DNA of 64,000 bases from AC-32 sp963755635. GTDB taxonomy: Bacteria > Actinomycetota > Thermoleophilia > Gaiellales > Gaiellaceae. The notes below the pieces were generated by a model that was not told the origin of the DNA, did no database searches, and worked only from the letters and a program-made list of their open reading frames with translations. The stretch covers positions 60,423-124,422 of the forward strand of contig CAVWKS010000004.1 in NCBI GenBank assembly GCA_963755635.1, written 5' to 3'. This document shows positions 25,099 through 34,024 of the stretch, one piece after another; positions within the stretch are counted from its first letter, which is position 1, and each line of letters begins with the position of its first letter. A program made the translations under genes and the position numbers.

Positions 25099-26346
25099 CG
25101 CGACCGGCGGCGCGGCCGCGGGCCGCGGCGGCGGCTTCGACTCGACGAGGATCGCCGCGACGAGCAGGATCGCCATCCCGACCGCGCTCTCGCCGATCAG
25201 GCTCCGCGGCAGCCCGGCGAAGAGCGGCTCGCCGCGTTCGAGCCGCGGCCGCACGAGGAAGTGGTGCGCCGCGCCCCAGAGCAGCGCGAGCGAGACGAGC
25301 CCGAGCTTGACCAGCAGCACCTGCCCGTAGGCGACGCTCCAGAGGTCGGCCACCCGCGGCAGCCGCAGGACGCTCAGGTAGATCCCGGCCGAGAGAAGCA
25401 CCGCGATCAGGACGGTTGCAAGCTTCGAGAAGCGCAGGAAGGCTGCGCGGCGCAGCTCCGGCGCGAGCGGCCAGACGACGAACGCGAGCTGGATGAGCCC
25501 GCCGACCCAGAGCGCGGCCGCGCAGAGGTGCAGCCAGTCCGCCAGCTCCGAGAGCCACGACGACCCTGAATCCACGGCCGAGTGACCGGAGAGCGAGAGG
25601 CCCGAGGCGAACCCCAGCGCGACGAGAAACGCCGGCCAGAGCAGGATGCGCCGGTCGGTCAGCCAGGCGAGGAAGAGGAGCGCGCTGACGAGCGCGAAGC
25701 CGAGGGTCATCGCCATGAACGCGACCCCGAAGCGGAGCTTCGCGAGCGGCGAGAGGTCGCCGTAGAGGAAGTAGCCGAACGGCAGCTGAAGCGCGTCCTC
25801 GGCGCGCAGCAGGAACGCCGCGATGCCGACCTCGATCACGCCGACCGCGCCGACGCCCGCGATCCGGTAGAAGCGCCGCTCCGCTCGGGGCGGCAGCGTC
25901 CCGGGCACGATCAGCAGGCGGAAGCCGAGCCCGCCGGCGACCAGCGCGAGCGCGAGGAAGTAGAGCCAGCGGACGAGGTGCTCGGTCGTCGTCGGGCCGC
26001 CGGAACCGAACGCCTCCGTCGCGGGCGGCGCTTTCTGCCGAACGCCGAACGTGAAGACGCCCGAGACCGTGTGGCTGTCGGCCGAGGTCACGCGCCAGCG
26101 CACGGTGTATCCGCCGCGCGTGAGCCTCTCGACGGGCACGGTCACGCGCCGTGGGTCGGCCTCGGTCTTCGCCCGCCCCGAGACGACCCGGCCCTTGCTG
26201 GTGAAGACCGTGATCGCGTTCGGCAGCGCCTCGACCGACTGGTCGAAACGCAGCTCGACCGCCCCGGGCGACCGGTCGACGCGCTGCGCGAACCCGGGCT
26301 TCGTCTGCACCAGCGTCGCGTGCGCCCAGGCCGCCGCCGGCAGCAT
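25078..26346 (-). CDS. CopC-CopD fusion copper resistance/uptake protein
   Basis: A 422-residue fusion. The N-terminal CopC domain begins AHATLVQTKPGFAQRVD, with the copper-ligand His after the signal peptide and a D-x-H pair in SADSHTVSGVFTFGV. The CopD membrane domain follows, with about eight helices and SGLSLSGHSAVDSG. It binds or transports periplasmic copper. The annotated ATG gives only a stub signal peptide (LPAAAWA). In-frame codons upstream encode a better hydrophobic stretch (TWLGLAL) but run into TAA inside the palindromic repeat at 26366. A CTG start, or a repeat-damaged 5' end, is therefore possible. Confidence 0.85.
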   Translation of the reverse strand: MLPAAAWAHATLVQTKPGFAQRVDRSPGAVELRFDQSVEALPNAITVFTSKGRVVSGRAKTEADPRRVTVPVERLTRGGYTVRWRVTSADSHTVSGVFTFGVRQKAPPATEAFGSGGPTTTEHLVRWLYFLALALVAGGLGFRLLIVPGTLPPRAERRFYRIAGVGAVGVIEVGIAAFLLRAEDALQLPFGYFLYGDLSPLAKLRFGVAFMAMTLGFALVSALLFLAWLTDRRILLWPAFLVALGFASGLSLSGHSAVDSGSSWLSELADWLHLCAAALWVGGLIQLAFVVWPLAPELRRAAFLRFSKLATVLIAVLLSAGIYLSVLRLPRVADLWSVAYGQVLLVKLGLVSLALLWGAAHHFLVRPRLERGEPLFAGLPRSLIGESAVGMAILLVAAILVESKPPPRPAAAPPVALHAPAP

Positions 26347-26365
26347 GAGCGCCAGACCCAGCCAA

Positions 26366-26380
26366 GTAACAGACTGTTAC
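26366..26380. repeat. 15-bp palindrome GTAACAGACTGTTAC, copy 2
   Basis: Lies 20 bp upstream of the copCD ATG and supplies the in-frame TAA that truncates the upstream signal-peptide coding. It is identical to copy 3, and equal to the reverse complement of copy 1. Confidence 0.75.
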
Positions 26381-26553
26381 TAGGAGGGTTTGGCGGAACC
26401 TTGCTCGTCGTCGGGGTGCGATGGCCGTTCCGAGGCAAGGACGCAGGGAGTCCCTGTAGTGGATAGCTACAGGGGCGACTGAGGACGCGGCCTCGGGGCG
26501 GACAGCGCGGCCCGACGACACAGACCAGGTTTCGTCAAGCCCTCCTGGGCGTT
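26381..26553 (-). other. copCD upstream region with a strong hairpin
   Basis: No gene. It contains a perfect 8-bp stem, CCCTGTAG (26452-26459) and CTACAGGG (26467-26474), with a 7-nt loop. The flanks carry GGACGC repeats (26440s and 26480s), suggesting a larger folded element. The GGTTTCGTCAAG 12-mer at 26529-26540 repeats one at 1842-1853. It could be a leader RNA of copCD or a terminator of the gene upstream; no known RNA family was recognised. Confidence 0.35.
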
Positions 26554-27138
26554 TCACCGGTGCTGCACTCCCGCCTGCGGTGAGAGGTGCCCGAAGACCG
26601 GCGCGACGTCGCGGTCGCAGAAGAGCAGCACGCCGAGCACGACGAACGTCAGCGCGAAGCCGGCCCGCGCGGCCTCAGAGCGCGGCCGGAAGACCGCGAG
26701 CAGCGGGAAGATCGCGCCGACGACCAGCGTCCAGCCGATCAGGTGGTGCAGGAATGCCGCACGCGCGAAGAACCAGCTGTTCTGCTCGTGGATCAGGAAC
26801 GCCGCGCCCGAGACGAGAAATGCGAACGGCATCGTCAGGCGCCAGTAGCGGCTGTGCAGCTTGCCGCGTACGAGCCCGAGCTCAGCGCCCCCGGCGAGCA
26901 TCAGCACCTGCGCCCAGGAGCTGTGGGCGAGCATGTGGATCGTCGAGTTGGTGAAGAAGACCATCACCGGCCACATCAGGACGCCCATCGTGAAGGCGAG
27001 GCTCGGCCAGAGGTAGGCACGCCAGGGCCGGCGTCGCCAGACCTCGTCCCCGACGAACGCCTGCGCGAGCAGGCAGAGCCCGACGAGCACGACGCCGGTC
27101 GCGAACATCCAGTGGACGAACTCGGCGGGCGGTTGCAT
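26554..27138 (-). CDS. Integral membrane protein, hypothetical (copper-module associated)
   Basis: A 194-residue protein with about five membrane helices. His residues sit in helix ends (FVHWMF, STIHMLAHSSW, FLHHLIGW), a pattern often seen in heme or metal membrane proteins. Its ATG overlaps the upstream stop (TGATG), and it precedes copCD on the same strand. By context it may serve copper handling or cytochrome oxidase assembly; this is inference and no family could be named. Confidence 0.7.
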   Translation of the reverse strand: MQPPAEFVHWMFATGVVLVGLCLLAQAFVGDEVWRRRPWRAYLWPSLAFTMGVLMWPVMVFFTNSTIHMLAHSSWAQVLMLAGGAELGLVRGKLHSRYWRLTMPFAFLVSGAAFLIHEQNSWFFARAAFLHHLIGWTLVVGAIFPLLAVFRPRSEAARAGFALTFVVLGVLLFCDRDVAPVFGHLSPQAGVQHR

Positions 27139-27420
27139 CAGCGTCCGTCCTCGTGGGCTTCGAGGTCATCGATCACTCCCGGTGCGACCAGGAGCGCGAA
27201 GACGACGCCGGCCAGGATCACGAGCAGCGGGCGGCTCGATCGCGAGCCACCAGAAGCCCTGGCCGTGTGGGTGCAGCAGAGTCAGCCGGTACGGCTGCAG
27301 GAACGCCCAGACGACTCCGCCGAGCATCGTCGCCGGGCCGAGGGCGGAGACGGCGCGGGCGCGCGCGGATCTGCGCCTGACGGCCGCCCTCTCGGTTGCG
27401 AGTTGTGTGCTCAATTCCAC
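27138..27420 (-). pseudogene. Small membrane protein, one apparent frameshift
   Basis: Residues 1-65 are in one frame (ALGPATMLGGVVWAFLQPYRLTLL is a membrane helix; HPHGQGFWWLAIEPP follows). The next frame continues LLVILAGVVFALLVAPGVIDDLEAHEDGR, a second helix ending in TGA that overlaps the next ATG. The total of 283 nt is one base too long, and the junction is at a GGG run near 27230. The restored product is about 93 aa. It is probably an intact gene with a sequence error. GTG 27420 lies inside its own Shine-Dalgarno-like GGAGGTG; TTG 27414 may be the real start. Confidence 0.6.
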
Positions 27421-27471
27421 CTCCCGTTCGAGCCGACATGCCGGCCCGCGGGCGCTGGGCGTGTCCGCGGG

Positions 27472-28134
27472 CTAGGCGGGCACGGGAGGCGGACGGCACT
27501 CGAAGGCGAGGCCGAACAGCTTGCGCGGCGTCAGGAAGACGCGCGCGCGTGGTTGCGCGAGCACGGGCTCGGCGCGGGCGGAGAGACGCTCCGCTCGGGC
27601 GCAGGTGTCCTGCGCGTAGCGCTCGTACTCGTTCAGCCAGCGCGAGACGGCGCCCCACGCGAGCGCGACGAACACCGAGAGGACGGCGAAGACGGGCAGC
27701 GCGGAGGTGTGCAACCACGGCCAGAGCAGCCCCCAGCGGCCGGAAACAGCCTGCTCGGTCTCGAAGTGGACGAGCGCGAAGACCGAGGTCACGGTGAAGG
27801 CCGCGAGCCAGAGGCGCGGCGAGAGCTCGAGCTTGACGCGCGGCGCCGGCCCGGAGCTCTTGCCGAGGGCGGCCAGCACGCTGTGCCCTGCGCGCGCGGC
27901 CGAGCGCGCGCGGACGAATCGCCAGACGAGCCGCGCCGCGAGCAGCGCGACGCCGAGCTTCACCGCCCCGAGCAGGAACGGGTAGTAGTCGGCCCCCGAG
28001 TAGCTCGGCGAGCTGACGTGCCGGCCGACGTCGATCCGGTGCGCGAGGCTGCGGCCGCCGAGCTCGGCTACGAGCGCAAGCAGCGCAAACGCGAGAGCCG
28101 AGAGGAACCGATGGTGCCGACGCGCGCGTTGCAT
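27472..28134 (-). CDS. Membrane protein, hypothetical
   Basis: A 220-residue protein with about four helices: an N-terminal helix, YYPFLLGAVKLGVALLAARLVW, LWLAAFTVTSVFALVHF and SALPVFAVLSVFVALAWG. A cytoplasmic tail of about 50 residues ends in Pro. There are no recognisable catalytic motifs. It lies 13 bp downstream of the YjbQ-like gene and upstream of the small membrane genes and copCD, suggesting one long transcript. Function unknown. Confidence 0.65.
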   Translation of the reverse strand: MQRARRHHRFLSALAFALLALVAELGGRSLAHRIDVGRHVSSPSYSGADYYPFLLGAVKLGVALLAARLVWRFVRARSAARAGHSVLAALGKSSGPAPRVKLELSPRLWLAAFTVTSVFALVHFETEQAVSGRWGLLWPWLHTSALPVFAVLSVFVALAWGAVSRWLNEYERYAQDTCARAERLSARAEPVLAQPRARVFLTPRKLFGLAFECRPPPVPA

Positions 28135-28147
28135 CGCGGTGAAAAGC

Positions 28148-28534
28148 CTAACCCAGAAGCGTTAGCTCCCAGCGGGGCTCGCTGGGGCGGTCGAAGCCGA
28201 ACAGGAGGATCCGCTGCCAGGTTCCGAGACAGAGGTCGTTGTCGGCGAAAGGGATCTGCTCGGTCCGAGGGCCGAGCAGCAGGCAAAGCAAGCGCTCCCG
28301 CTCGGACTGCTCCTGCGGGACGAGCCGCGTCAGGAGCTCCTCGAAGTCGGAGAAGAACCCGCTCTCGCGCTCCTGCACGCGGACGAGCCCGACCTCGTCG
28401 AGCGGCGAGATGTACGCAATCCCGCTCGCGCAATCCGCGGCGCGCACCTCGCGCCGAACCTCGTTCGTGATGTCGAGCACGGTCAGCGACGGCAGCGCCG
28501 ACGCGATCGAATACGGGATCTCGACGGAGGTCAT
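28148..28534 (-). CDS. YjbQ/UPF0047 family protein, degenerate active site
   Basis: A 128-residue protein with the YjbQ fold: an N-terminal TVLDITNEVRREV block and the signature LCLGTWQRILLFGFDRP near the C-terminus. Family members show weak thiamine-phosphate synthase activity. The usual PHTT motif is replaced by ISPLDE, and the usual AHlks region reads GPRTEQ, so the conserved histidines are missing. It terminates the hopanoid operon with a 4-bp ATGA overlap after ispH, so it may have a role tied to isoprenoid metabolism (inference). Confidence 0.72.
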   Translation of the reverse strand: MTSVEIPYSIASALPSLTVLDITNEVRREVRAADCASGIAYISPLDEVGLVRVQERESGFFSDFEELLTRLVPQEQSERERLLCLLLGPRTEQIPFADNDLCLGTWQRILLFGFDRPSEPRWELTLLG

Positions 28535-29463
28535 GCTCGCGCGGCGACCTCCCGCGGGAGGCGGAAGTGGACGTCCTCGCGTGCGACCTCGACCTCTTGC
28601 AGCTCGTCGTAGCCGAGCGAGGCGAGGCTGCGCAGGACGAGCGCAACCAGCTCCTCCGGCGTCGACGCGCCCGCGGTGAGGCCGACCGTCTCGTGACCCT
28701 CGAGCAGCTCCGGGTCGAGCCCGCTCTCGCCGTCGATCAGGAGCGCCTCCGCGCCCGCTCGCTGGGCGACCTCGACCAGCCGTCGCGCGTTCGAGCTCGT
28801 CTCCGAGCCGATCACGAGGATCAGCGAAGCGCCTGCGCCGGCCATGGCCTTGACCGCGTCCTGGCGGTTCTGGGTCGCGTAGCAGATGTCGTCCGCGGCG
28901 GGCCTGCGCAGGTCGCCGAAGCGATCGGCGAGAGCGTCCACCGTCTCCGCGACGTCGTCGAGCGAAAGCGTGGTCTGCGTGATCACCGCGACCGGCTTGC
29001 CGTTCGTGTCGAGCTTGCGCGCGTCTTCGGGCGACTCGATCACGACCGTCTCGTCGGGCCGCTCGCCGCGTGTGCCGATCACCTCGACGTGGTCGGCGTG
29101 GCCGACGAGCGCGACCACATGGCCGCTGTCCGCGTAGCGCCGCGCCTCCGCGTGCACCTTCGAGACGAGCGGGCAGACGGCGTCGACGACGACGAGCCCC
29201 CGCTGCTCGCAGTTCTCGCGCACCGACGGCGCGACCCCGTGCGCCGAGAGGACGCAGGTCGCCCCGGCCGGGATCTCGTCCTCGTGGTCGACGAAGACGG
29301 CGCCCAGCCGCTCGAGCCGCCTGACGACGTGGTCGTTGTGGACGATCTGGTGGCGGACGTAGACCGGCGGCCCGTTCTGCTCGAGCAGGCGCTCGACGAT
29401 CTCGATCGCGCGGTCGACGCCGGCGCAGAATGACCGCGGAGCCGCCAGCAGGACCTTCCTCAT
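28531..29463 (-). CDS. ispH: 4-hydroxy-3-methylbut-2-enyl diphosphate reductase IspH
   Basis: A 310-residue IspH (LytB). The three cysteines that bind the iron-sulfur cluster are in PRSFCAGVDRA, VDAVCPLVSKVH and DICYATQNRQ; AHGVAP and TQTTLS are also conserved. It makes IPP and DMAPP in the final MEP pathway step. Placing it inside the hopanoid operon couples precursor supply to hopanoid demand. ATG 29463 overlaps the hpnG stop (ATGA). Confidence 0.95.
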   Translation of the reverse strand: MRKVLLAAPRSFCAGVDRAIEIVERLLEQNGPPVYVRHQIVHNDHVVRRLERLGAVFVDHEDEIPAGATCVLSAHGVAPSVRENCEQRGLVVVDAVCPLVSKVHAEARRYADSGHVVALVGHADHVEVIGTRGERPDETVVIESPEDARKLDTNGKPVAVITQTTLSLDDVAETVDALADRFGDLRRPAADDICYATQNRQDAVKAMAGAGASLILVIGSETSSNARRLVEVAQRAGAEALLIDGESGLDPELLEGHETVGLTAGASTPEELVALVLRSLASLGYDELQEVEVAREDVHFRLPREVAARA

Positions 29464-30022
29464 GCCGGCCAGCTCCTCGCCGCGGCGCCGAGCCTGTTGA
29501 CGGCCCGCGCCGCGTTCAGCGCCGCACGCGGCGAGCGGGCGACTCCACGCACGACCCCGCGCCAGCTCGACCGGCCATCGCGGCCGGACCGCGCCGACGA
29601 GCGCGCCCAGCGGCTGCTCGGGCGTGTCGCTGACGACCCGGAGAACGCCGTTCAGGCGGCCGCTCCGCGCCAGCGGGCCGCTTTCGAGATCCGTCGCGTC
29701 GGCGCCGGACTGCTCACGCAGGCGGCGCCGCTCGTCGGCCGAGTCCACGATCCGCTCCGCAGCGAGAATCGTCGCCGGCCGGGCGCCGGGGATTCCGAGC
29801 GCCGAGCCTTCCCAGAGCAGCCCGCCGGCCGCGTCGACGACGCGTGTCGCGTCGAGCACGGTCCCGACCGGCAGGTCGTCCCGCAGCGCGCCCGCGAGCC
29901 CGAACGAGACGAGCGGGCCGTCCGGAATGCCGCTCGACGCGCCCGAGCCCGACGAGCGCAGAGCGCCGCCCGGCGCGGCGTGCCGCGCGCAGCTCGGCCG
30001 TGGTGGCGCAGGCGAGGGTCAC
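29460..30022 (-). pseudogene. hpnG: Hopanoid-associated nucleosidase HpnG, two apparent frameshifts
   Basis: Fragments in three frames assemble into an HpnG-like purine-nucleoside phosphorylase-family protein. GTG 30022 starts VTLACATTAELRAARRA, the next frame gives GIPDGPLVSFGLAGALRDDLPVGTVLDATRVVD and ATDLESGPLARSG, and the last frame gives ALNAARAVNRLGAAARSWPA before TGA. Breaks are near 29960 and 29590, and the total of 563 nt equals two extra bases. HpnG removes adenine from adenosylhopane to give ribosylhopane. Context supports it strongly: hpnH upstream and ispH downstream, each with a 4-bp overlap. Confidence 0.72.
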
Positions 30023-31023
30023 CCCGTCAGCGTCCATGCGGTGCTGCGAACGGTGTCGCGAAGGCTCTTCGTGGCCTCGAACGCCGCGGACGGCTCGAAG
30101 CCGGAGTGAATCGCGCAGTGCTCGCAGCGCGGGTCGTTGCCGGGCCCGTACTCCTCCCACTCCATCCCGTCCATCAGCGCCTCGAAGGTCGGGAAGATCC
30201 CGTCCGTCAGGAGGTAGCACGGCCCCTTCCAGCCGTATGGATTGCGCGTGATCGAGCCCCACGGCGCGCAGGCGAGCTTGCGGTCGCCCGCGAGGAAGTC
30301 CTGGTAGATCGGGCTTGCGAGCCAGCGGTAGTTGTTCTTCCGGGCCGCGGCGCGAATCGCGCGGAACTTCTCCTCGTGCTCCTCGCGCGTCATCGTCAGG
30401 TTCGGGTCGATCTGCGAGTACTGGTAGCCCGGCGCGACGAGCATCCCGTCGATCCCGATCTCGTGCGTCAGGTAATGCATCATCTGGATCACGTCCTCGA
30501 CCTCGGTCTCCTTGAAGATCGTGGTGTTCGTCGTGACGCGGAAGCCGCGCGAGCGCGCCTTGACGATCGCGCCGACCGCGACGTCCCAGAGGCCCGGGTA
30601 GTCGCAGATGTAGTCGTGGATCTCGCGCATGCCGTCGAGGTGGACGACGAACGTGAGGCGCTTGTTCGGCTCGAAGACGTCCAGGTACTGCTCGAGCCGG
30701 AGCGCGTTCGTGCAGAGCTCGACGTTCTTGTTCAGCTCCATGAAGCCGGCGACGACCTCCTCGATCCCCTTGAAGACGAGCGGCTCGCCGCCGCAGATCG
30801 AGACGACCGGGGCCGGACACTGGACGCCCGCGTCGACGCACTCCTCGACCGACAGGCGCGCCTTGTTCGACTCGTACTCGCGGATCTTCCCGCAGCCGAT
30901 GCAGGCGATGTTGCACGCAAGCGTCGGCTCGAGCATGAGCACGAGCGGATAGCGCTTGCCGCTGCGTTGGTTCTTCGCGACGTAGCCGGCGATCTGGACA
31001 GTCGAAGCGAGGGGGAATTTCAT
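30019..31023 (-). CDS. hpnH: Adenosyl-hopene transferase HpnH (radical SAM)
   Basis: A 334-residue radical SAM enzyme. The cluster motif is LACNIACIGCGK (CxxxCxxC), followed by SICGGEPLVF. Extra C-terminal cysteines are in LACAPWGS, GPCYLL and RCEHCAIHSGF. HpnH joins the 5'-deoxyadenosyl group to diploptene, the first step of extended hopanoid side chains. Length and motifs are normal. It overlaps shc and hpnG by 4 bp on either side. Confidence 0.93.
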   Translation of the reverse strand: MKFPLASTVQIAGYVAKNQRSGKRYPLVLMLEPTLACNIACIGCGKIREYESNKARLSVEECVDAGVQCPAPVVSICGGEPLVFKGIEEVVAGFMELNKNVELCTNALRLEQYLDVFEPNKRLTFVVHLDGMREIHDYICDYPGLWDVAVGAIVKARSRGFRVTTNTTIFKETEVEDVIQMMHYLTHEIGIDGMLVAPGYQYSQIDPNLTMTREEHEEKFRAIRAAARKNNYRWLASPIYQDFLAGDRKLACAPWGSITRNPYGWKGPCYLLTDGIFPTFEALMDGMEWEEYGPGNDPRCEHCAIHSGFEPSAAFEATKSLRDTVRSTAWTLTG

Positions 31024-32807
31024 CTGGCGAGCCTTTCTCGTAGACGGCCTAGAGCAAGCAACGGGAAATGAAGCCGGTAGAGGTGATAGCGGATCATGAA
31101 GTCAAGCGGAAAGCCTGTCCCGGTGTAGTGGTTTTCCTCCCAATCGCCATTCGGTTCTTGTGCGTTGCACAGCCAGTCGGCGGCGCGCCTTGCTGCCTCG
31201 CTTTCCGCTTGACCGGCAGCGACGTAGGCTAATAGCGCCCACGCGGTTTGGGAAGGCGTGCTGACTCCGCGCCCGCGCCAGGCAGGATCGAAGTAGGAGC
31301 GGATGTCCTCGCCGAAGCCGCCGTCCTCGTTCTGAACCGAATCGAGCCAGGCCACGGCGCGGCGCATCGCCGGGTGGTCCGGCTCGATCCCGCAGGCCTC
31401 GAGCGCGGGCACCGCGGCCGCGGTGCCGTAGACGTGGTTGACGCCCCAGCGGCCGAACCAGGAGCCGTCGTCCTCCTGCTCGGCGAGCAGCCAGACGAGC
31501 CCGCGGCGGACCGCGTCGTCGTAGCCGCCCTCCGGGGCGAGCGCCTCGAGCGCGTGCGCGGTCACGTCGGCGCTCGGCTCGTCGGTCACCTTGCCGAAGT
31601 CGCAGAACGGCAGCTTGTAGAGCCAGAAGGCTTCGTTGTCGGCGTCGAATGCGCCCCAGCCGCCGCTGCGCGACTGCATGCCGGCCGTCCACGCCAGGCC
31701 GCGGTCGACCGCCTCGTGGCCGCGGTGGCAGCGGCGCAGCGCGAGCGCGACGACCACGGTGTCGTCGACGTCGGGGTAGAGGTCGTTCTCGAACTCGAAG
31801 GCCCAGCCGCCGGGAGCGAGCTCCGGCTTGCGCACCGACCAATCACCGGGAACCGTCACCTCCTCGGCGATCAGCCAGTCGGCCGCGCGCACGAGCGCGG
31901 GGTGCTCGGGGCCAAGGCCGGAGTCGCGCAGCGCGAGCACCGCGAGCCCGGTGTCCCAGACCGGGGACTGGCAGGCCTCGGGGCGCAGGCGGTCGCCCTC
32001 GTCGATCGTGAAGCCGTCCCAGCCCTCGACCGCGCGGCGGAGCGTCTCGTCCTCGAAGCCGTGCCCGAGCGCCACGAGCATCAGGATCGACCAGACCCAC
32101 GGCGGCTGGATCCCGCCCCAGGAGCCGTCGGCCTCCTGGTGCTCGCGCACCCAGCGCTCGGCCTGCTTGATCGCGACTCGCTTCATCCGGGAGAGGTACG
32201 GACGGCGGCTGCGCGAAGGCCGCGCGCCGATCTCCCGGAGGTCGAGCTTGGCTCCGCGCACCGGCTGGAGCGCGCGGCAGACCGACAGGGGGACGAACGT
32301 CCCGCGCGCCCAGCAGGAGAAGTCGTAGATCGAGACCGGTGAGCCGGGCGGCATCAGGATCAGCTCGACCGGGATCGGCGTCACGCGCTGCCAGGGCCAC
32401 TGGCCGAGCAGCGCGAGGAAGCACTTCGTGAAGATCCGCGACCTCGGGATGCCACCCTCGCTCCGGATGTAGTCGCGCGCCTGGTCGCCCGGATCGACGC
32501 CCGCGAGCTTCAGAGCCGCGTAGGCCTCGATCGAGGTGGAGAGGTCGGGCGGGCCGTCGAACCAGATCGACCACGTGCCGTCTCCGCGCTGCCGCGCCAG
32601 CAGCTCGTTCGCGATCTTGCGGTCGAGCTCCGGCGTGCGCAGGCCGAGGACGTGGTGCCAGAAGAGGTGCTGGGCGATCATGGTCGCGTTCGACTCGAGC
32701 TCGCCGACCCACCAGCCGCCCGGATGCTGGAGCTCGAGCAGGCGGCTGGTCGCCTTCTCGATCGCCGCGTCGAGCCGGGTCTCGATCCGCTCGGGGGCGA
32801 CCGTCAC
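31020..32807 (-). CDS. shc: Squalene-hopene cyclase
   Basis: A 595-residue class II triterpene cyclase. The catalytic DxDD reads DVDDT (in DLYPDVDDTVVVALAL). Several QW repeats are visible, such as QSRSGGWGAFD, QEDDGSWFGRWG and QNEDGGFGED. It cyclises squalene to hopene/hopanol at the membrane. It is slightly shorter than the typical 620-680. GTG 32807 overlaps the hpnE stop (GTGA). Confidence 0.94.
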   Translation of the reverse strand: MTVAPERIETRLDAAIEKATSRLLELQHPGGWWVGELESNATMIAQHLFWHHVLGLRTPELDRKIANELLARQRGDGTWSIWFDGPPDLSTSIEAYAALKLAGVDPGDQARDYIRSEGGIPRSRIFTKCFLALLGQWPWQRVTPIPVELILMPPGSPVSIYDFSCWARGTFVPLSVCRALQPVRGAKLDLREIGARPSRSRRPYLSRMKRVAIKQAERWVREHQEADGSWGGIQPPWVWSILMLVALGHGFEDETLRRAVEGWDGFTIDEGDRLRPEACQSPVWDTGLAVLALRDSGLGPEHPALVRAADWLIAEEVTVPGDWSVRKPELAPGGWAFEFENDLYPDVDDTVVVALALRRCHRGHEAVDRGLAWTAGMQSRSGGWGAFDADNEAFWLYKLPFCDFGKVTDEPSADVTAHALEALAPEGGYDDAVRRGLVWLLAEQEDDGSWFGRWGVNHVYGTAAAVPALEACGIEPDHPAMRRAVAWLDSVQNEDGGFGEDIRSYFDPAWRGRGVSTPSQTAWALLAYVAAGQAESEAARRAADWLCNAQEPNGDWEENHYTGTGFPLDFMIRYHLYRLHFPLLALGRLRERLAR

Positions 32808-34024
32808 GCCGGGACTCCCTCACGCGCGCGGGCCAGCGCGAGCGCCGCGGCGCGGCCGCTGCGGACGGCGCCTTCCATCGTCGGCGGCCAGCCGGTGGCA
32901 GTCCAGGCGCCCGCGCGGACGACGTTCGGGCGGCTCGTCTCGGGCCCCGGCCGCTGCGCGTCACTCCCCGGCCTGACGGCGATCGTCGCGTGGGGCTCGC
33001 GGCTGACGCGCGACCAGAGGAGCTCCGCCTCGCCCAGCCGCTCGGTGACCGCGCCCGCGATCAGCTCGACCAGCTCGCGCCCGCGCAGCGCCTCGAGCTC
33101 GGGCGCGCCGGACGAGACGACGGTCAGATACCTGGGATCGGTGCCCGTCAGCAGGCCGCGGTTGAAGATCCAGTGCGCTGGGCTGCCGAGCAGCGCGGCG
33201 AGCGGCGTGCGCAGCAGTTGCCGGTCGAACAGCAGATGCGCGCTGACGATCGGCGAGTGCTCGAGCTCCGGCGCCGGCTCGCCGAGCAGGCGCGCCGACT
33301 CCTCCGGGGGAACGGCGAGGACGACCGAGTCGGCGTCGAGCGCAGCGAGCTCTTCCACGCGGGCGCCGGTCTCGACGGTCGCGCCGGCGGCCTGCAGCGC
33401 GCGGCCAGCCGCGTCGCCGTGCATCTCTCCCAGCGGCCGCGCCGGGAGAACGAGATCGGCGTCCTCGGGCTCGCCGAGCAGCGCCGTGGAAACCGTGAAG
33501 AGGCCCGCCTCGGCGCCGGCCTCGTCGGCCGGGAGGTTCAGCGCAGGCCGGCTGAAGACGTCCCAGAAGCGCTCGATCGCGCGGTCGGACTGGCCGCGGG
33601 CCCGCAGCTCGCCGGCGAACGTCTCCGCGTGACGCGTCTCGTTCCAGCCGAGCAGGGCGCGCACGATCGCGAGGCGCTCGCGGAGCGAGACATGCCCGTA
33701 GCGCAGCAGGGCGAGCGGCGAGCGCTTGATCGTCGCCGTCCGGCGGCGCTCGTCGAGCACGGGCAGCTCCAGCTGCAGCCGGCGCACCGAGCCGCCCTCG
33801 CCGATGCGCTCGAGGAAGCGCAGGTACTCGCGGAAACAGCCGAGCGCGATGTGCTGGCCGTTGTCGGGCGGCGGCTCGGGATCGCCCTCGCGCCGCGGCA
33901 GGGTCTGCACCGCGCCGCCGAGCGTCGGGCGCGCCTCGTGAAGGGAAACCTCGTGCCCGGCGTCGACGAGGTCGAGCGCGGCTGTCAGCCCTGCGAGGCC
34001 ACCTCCCACGACGGCGACCTTCAT
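32804..34024 (-). CDS. hpnE: Hydroxysqualene dehydroxylase HpnE
   Basis: A 406-residue FAD amine-oxidase-like protein. The FAD motif is VAVVGGGLAGLTAALDLVDAG at the N-terminus, with the C-terminal FAD segment VVRAGAWTATGWPPTMEGAVRSG. GQHIALGC near residue 57 is typical of HpnE. It reduces hydroxysqualene to squalene, the last step of the HpnCDE route. It is coupled to hpnD and shc by 4-bp overlaps. Confidence 0.9.
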   Translation of the reverse strand: MKVAVVGGGLAGLTAALDLVDAGHEVSLHEARPTLGGAVQTLPRREGDPEPPPDNGQHIALGCFREYLRFLERIGEGGSVRRLQLELPVLDERRRTATIKRSPLALLRYGHVSLRERLAIVRALLGWNETRHAETFAGELRARGQSDRAIERFWDVFSRPALNLPADEAGAEAGLFTVSTALLGEPEDADLVLPARPLGEMHGDAAGRALQAAGATVETGARVEELAALDADSVVLAVPPEESARLLGEPAPELEHSPIVSAHLLFDRQLLRTPLAALLGSPAHWIFNRGLLTGTDPRYLTVVSSGAPELEALRGRELVELIAGAVTERLGEAELLWSRVSREPHATIAVRPGSDAQRPGPETSRPNVVRAGAWTATGWPPTMEGAVRSGRAAALALARAREGVPA

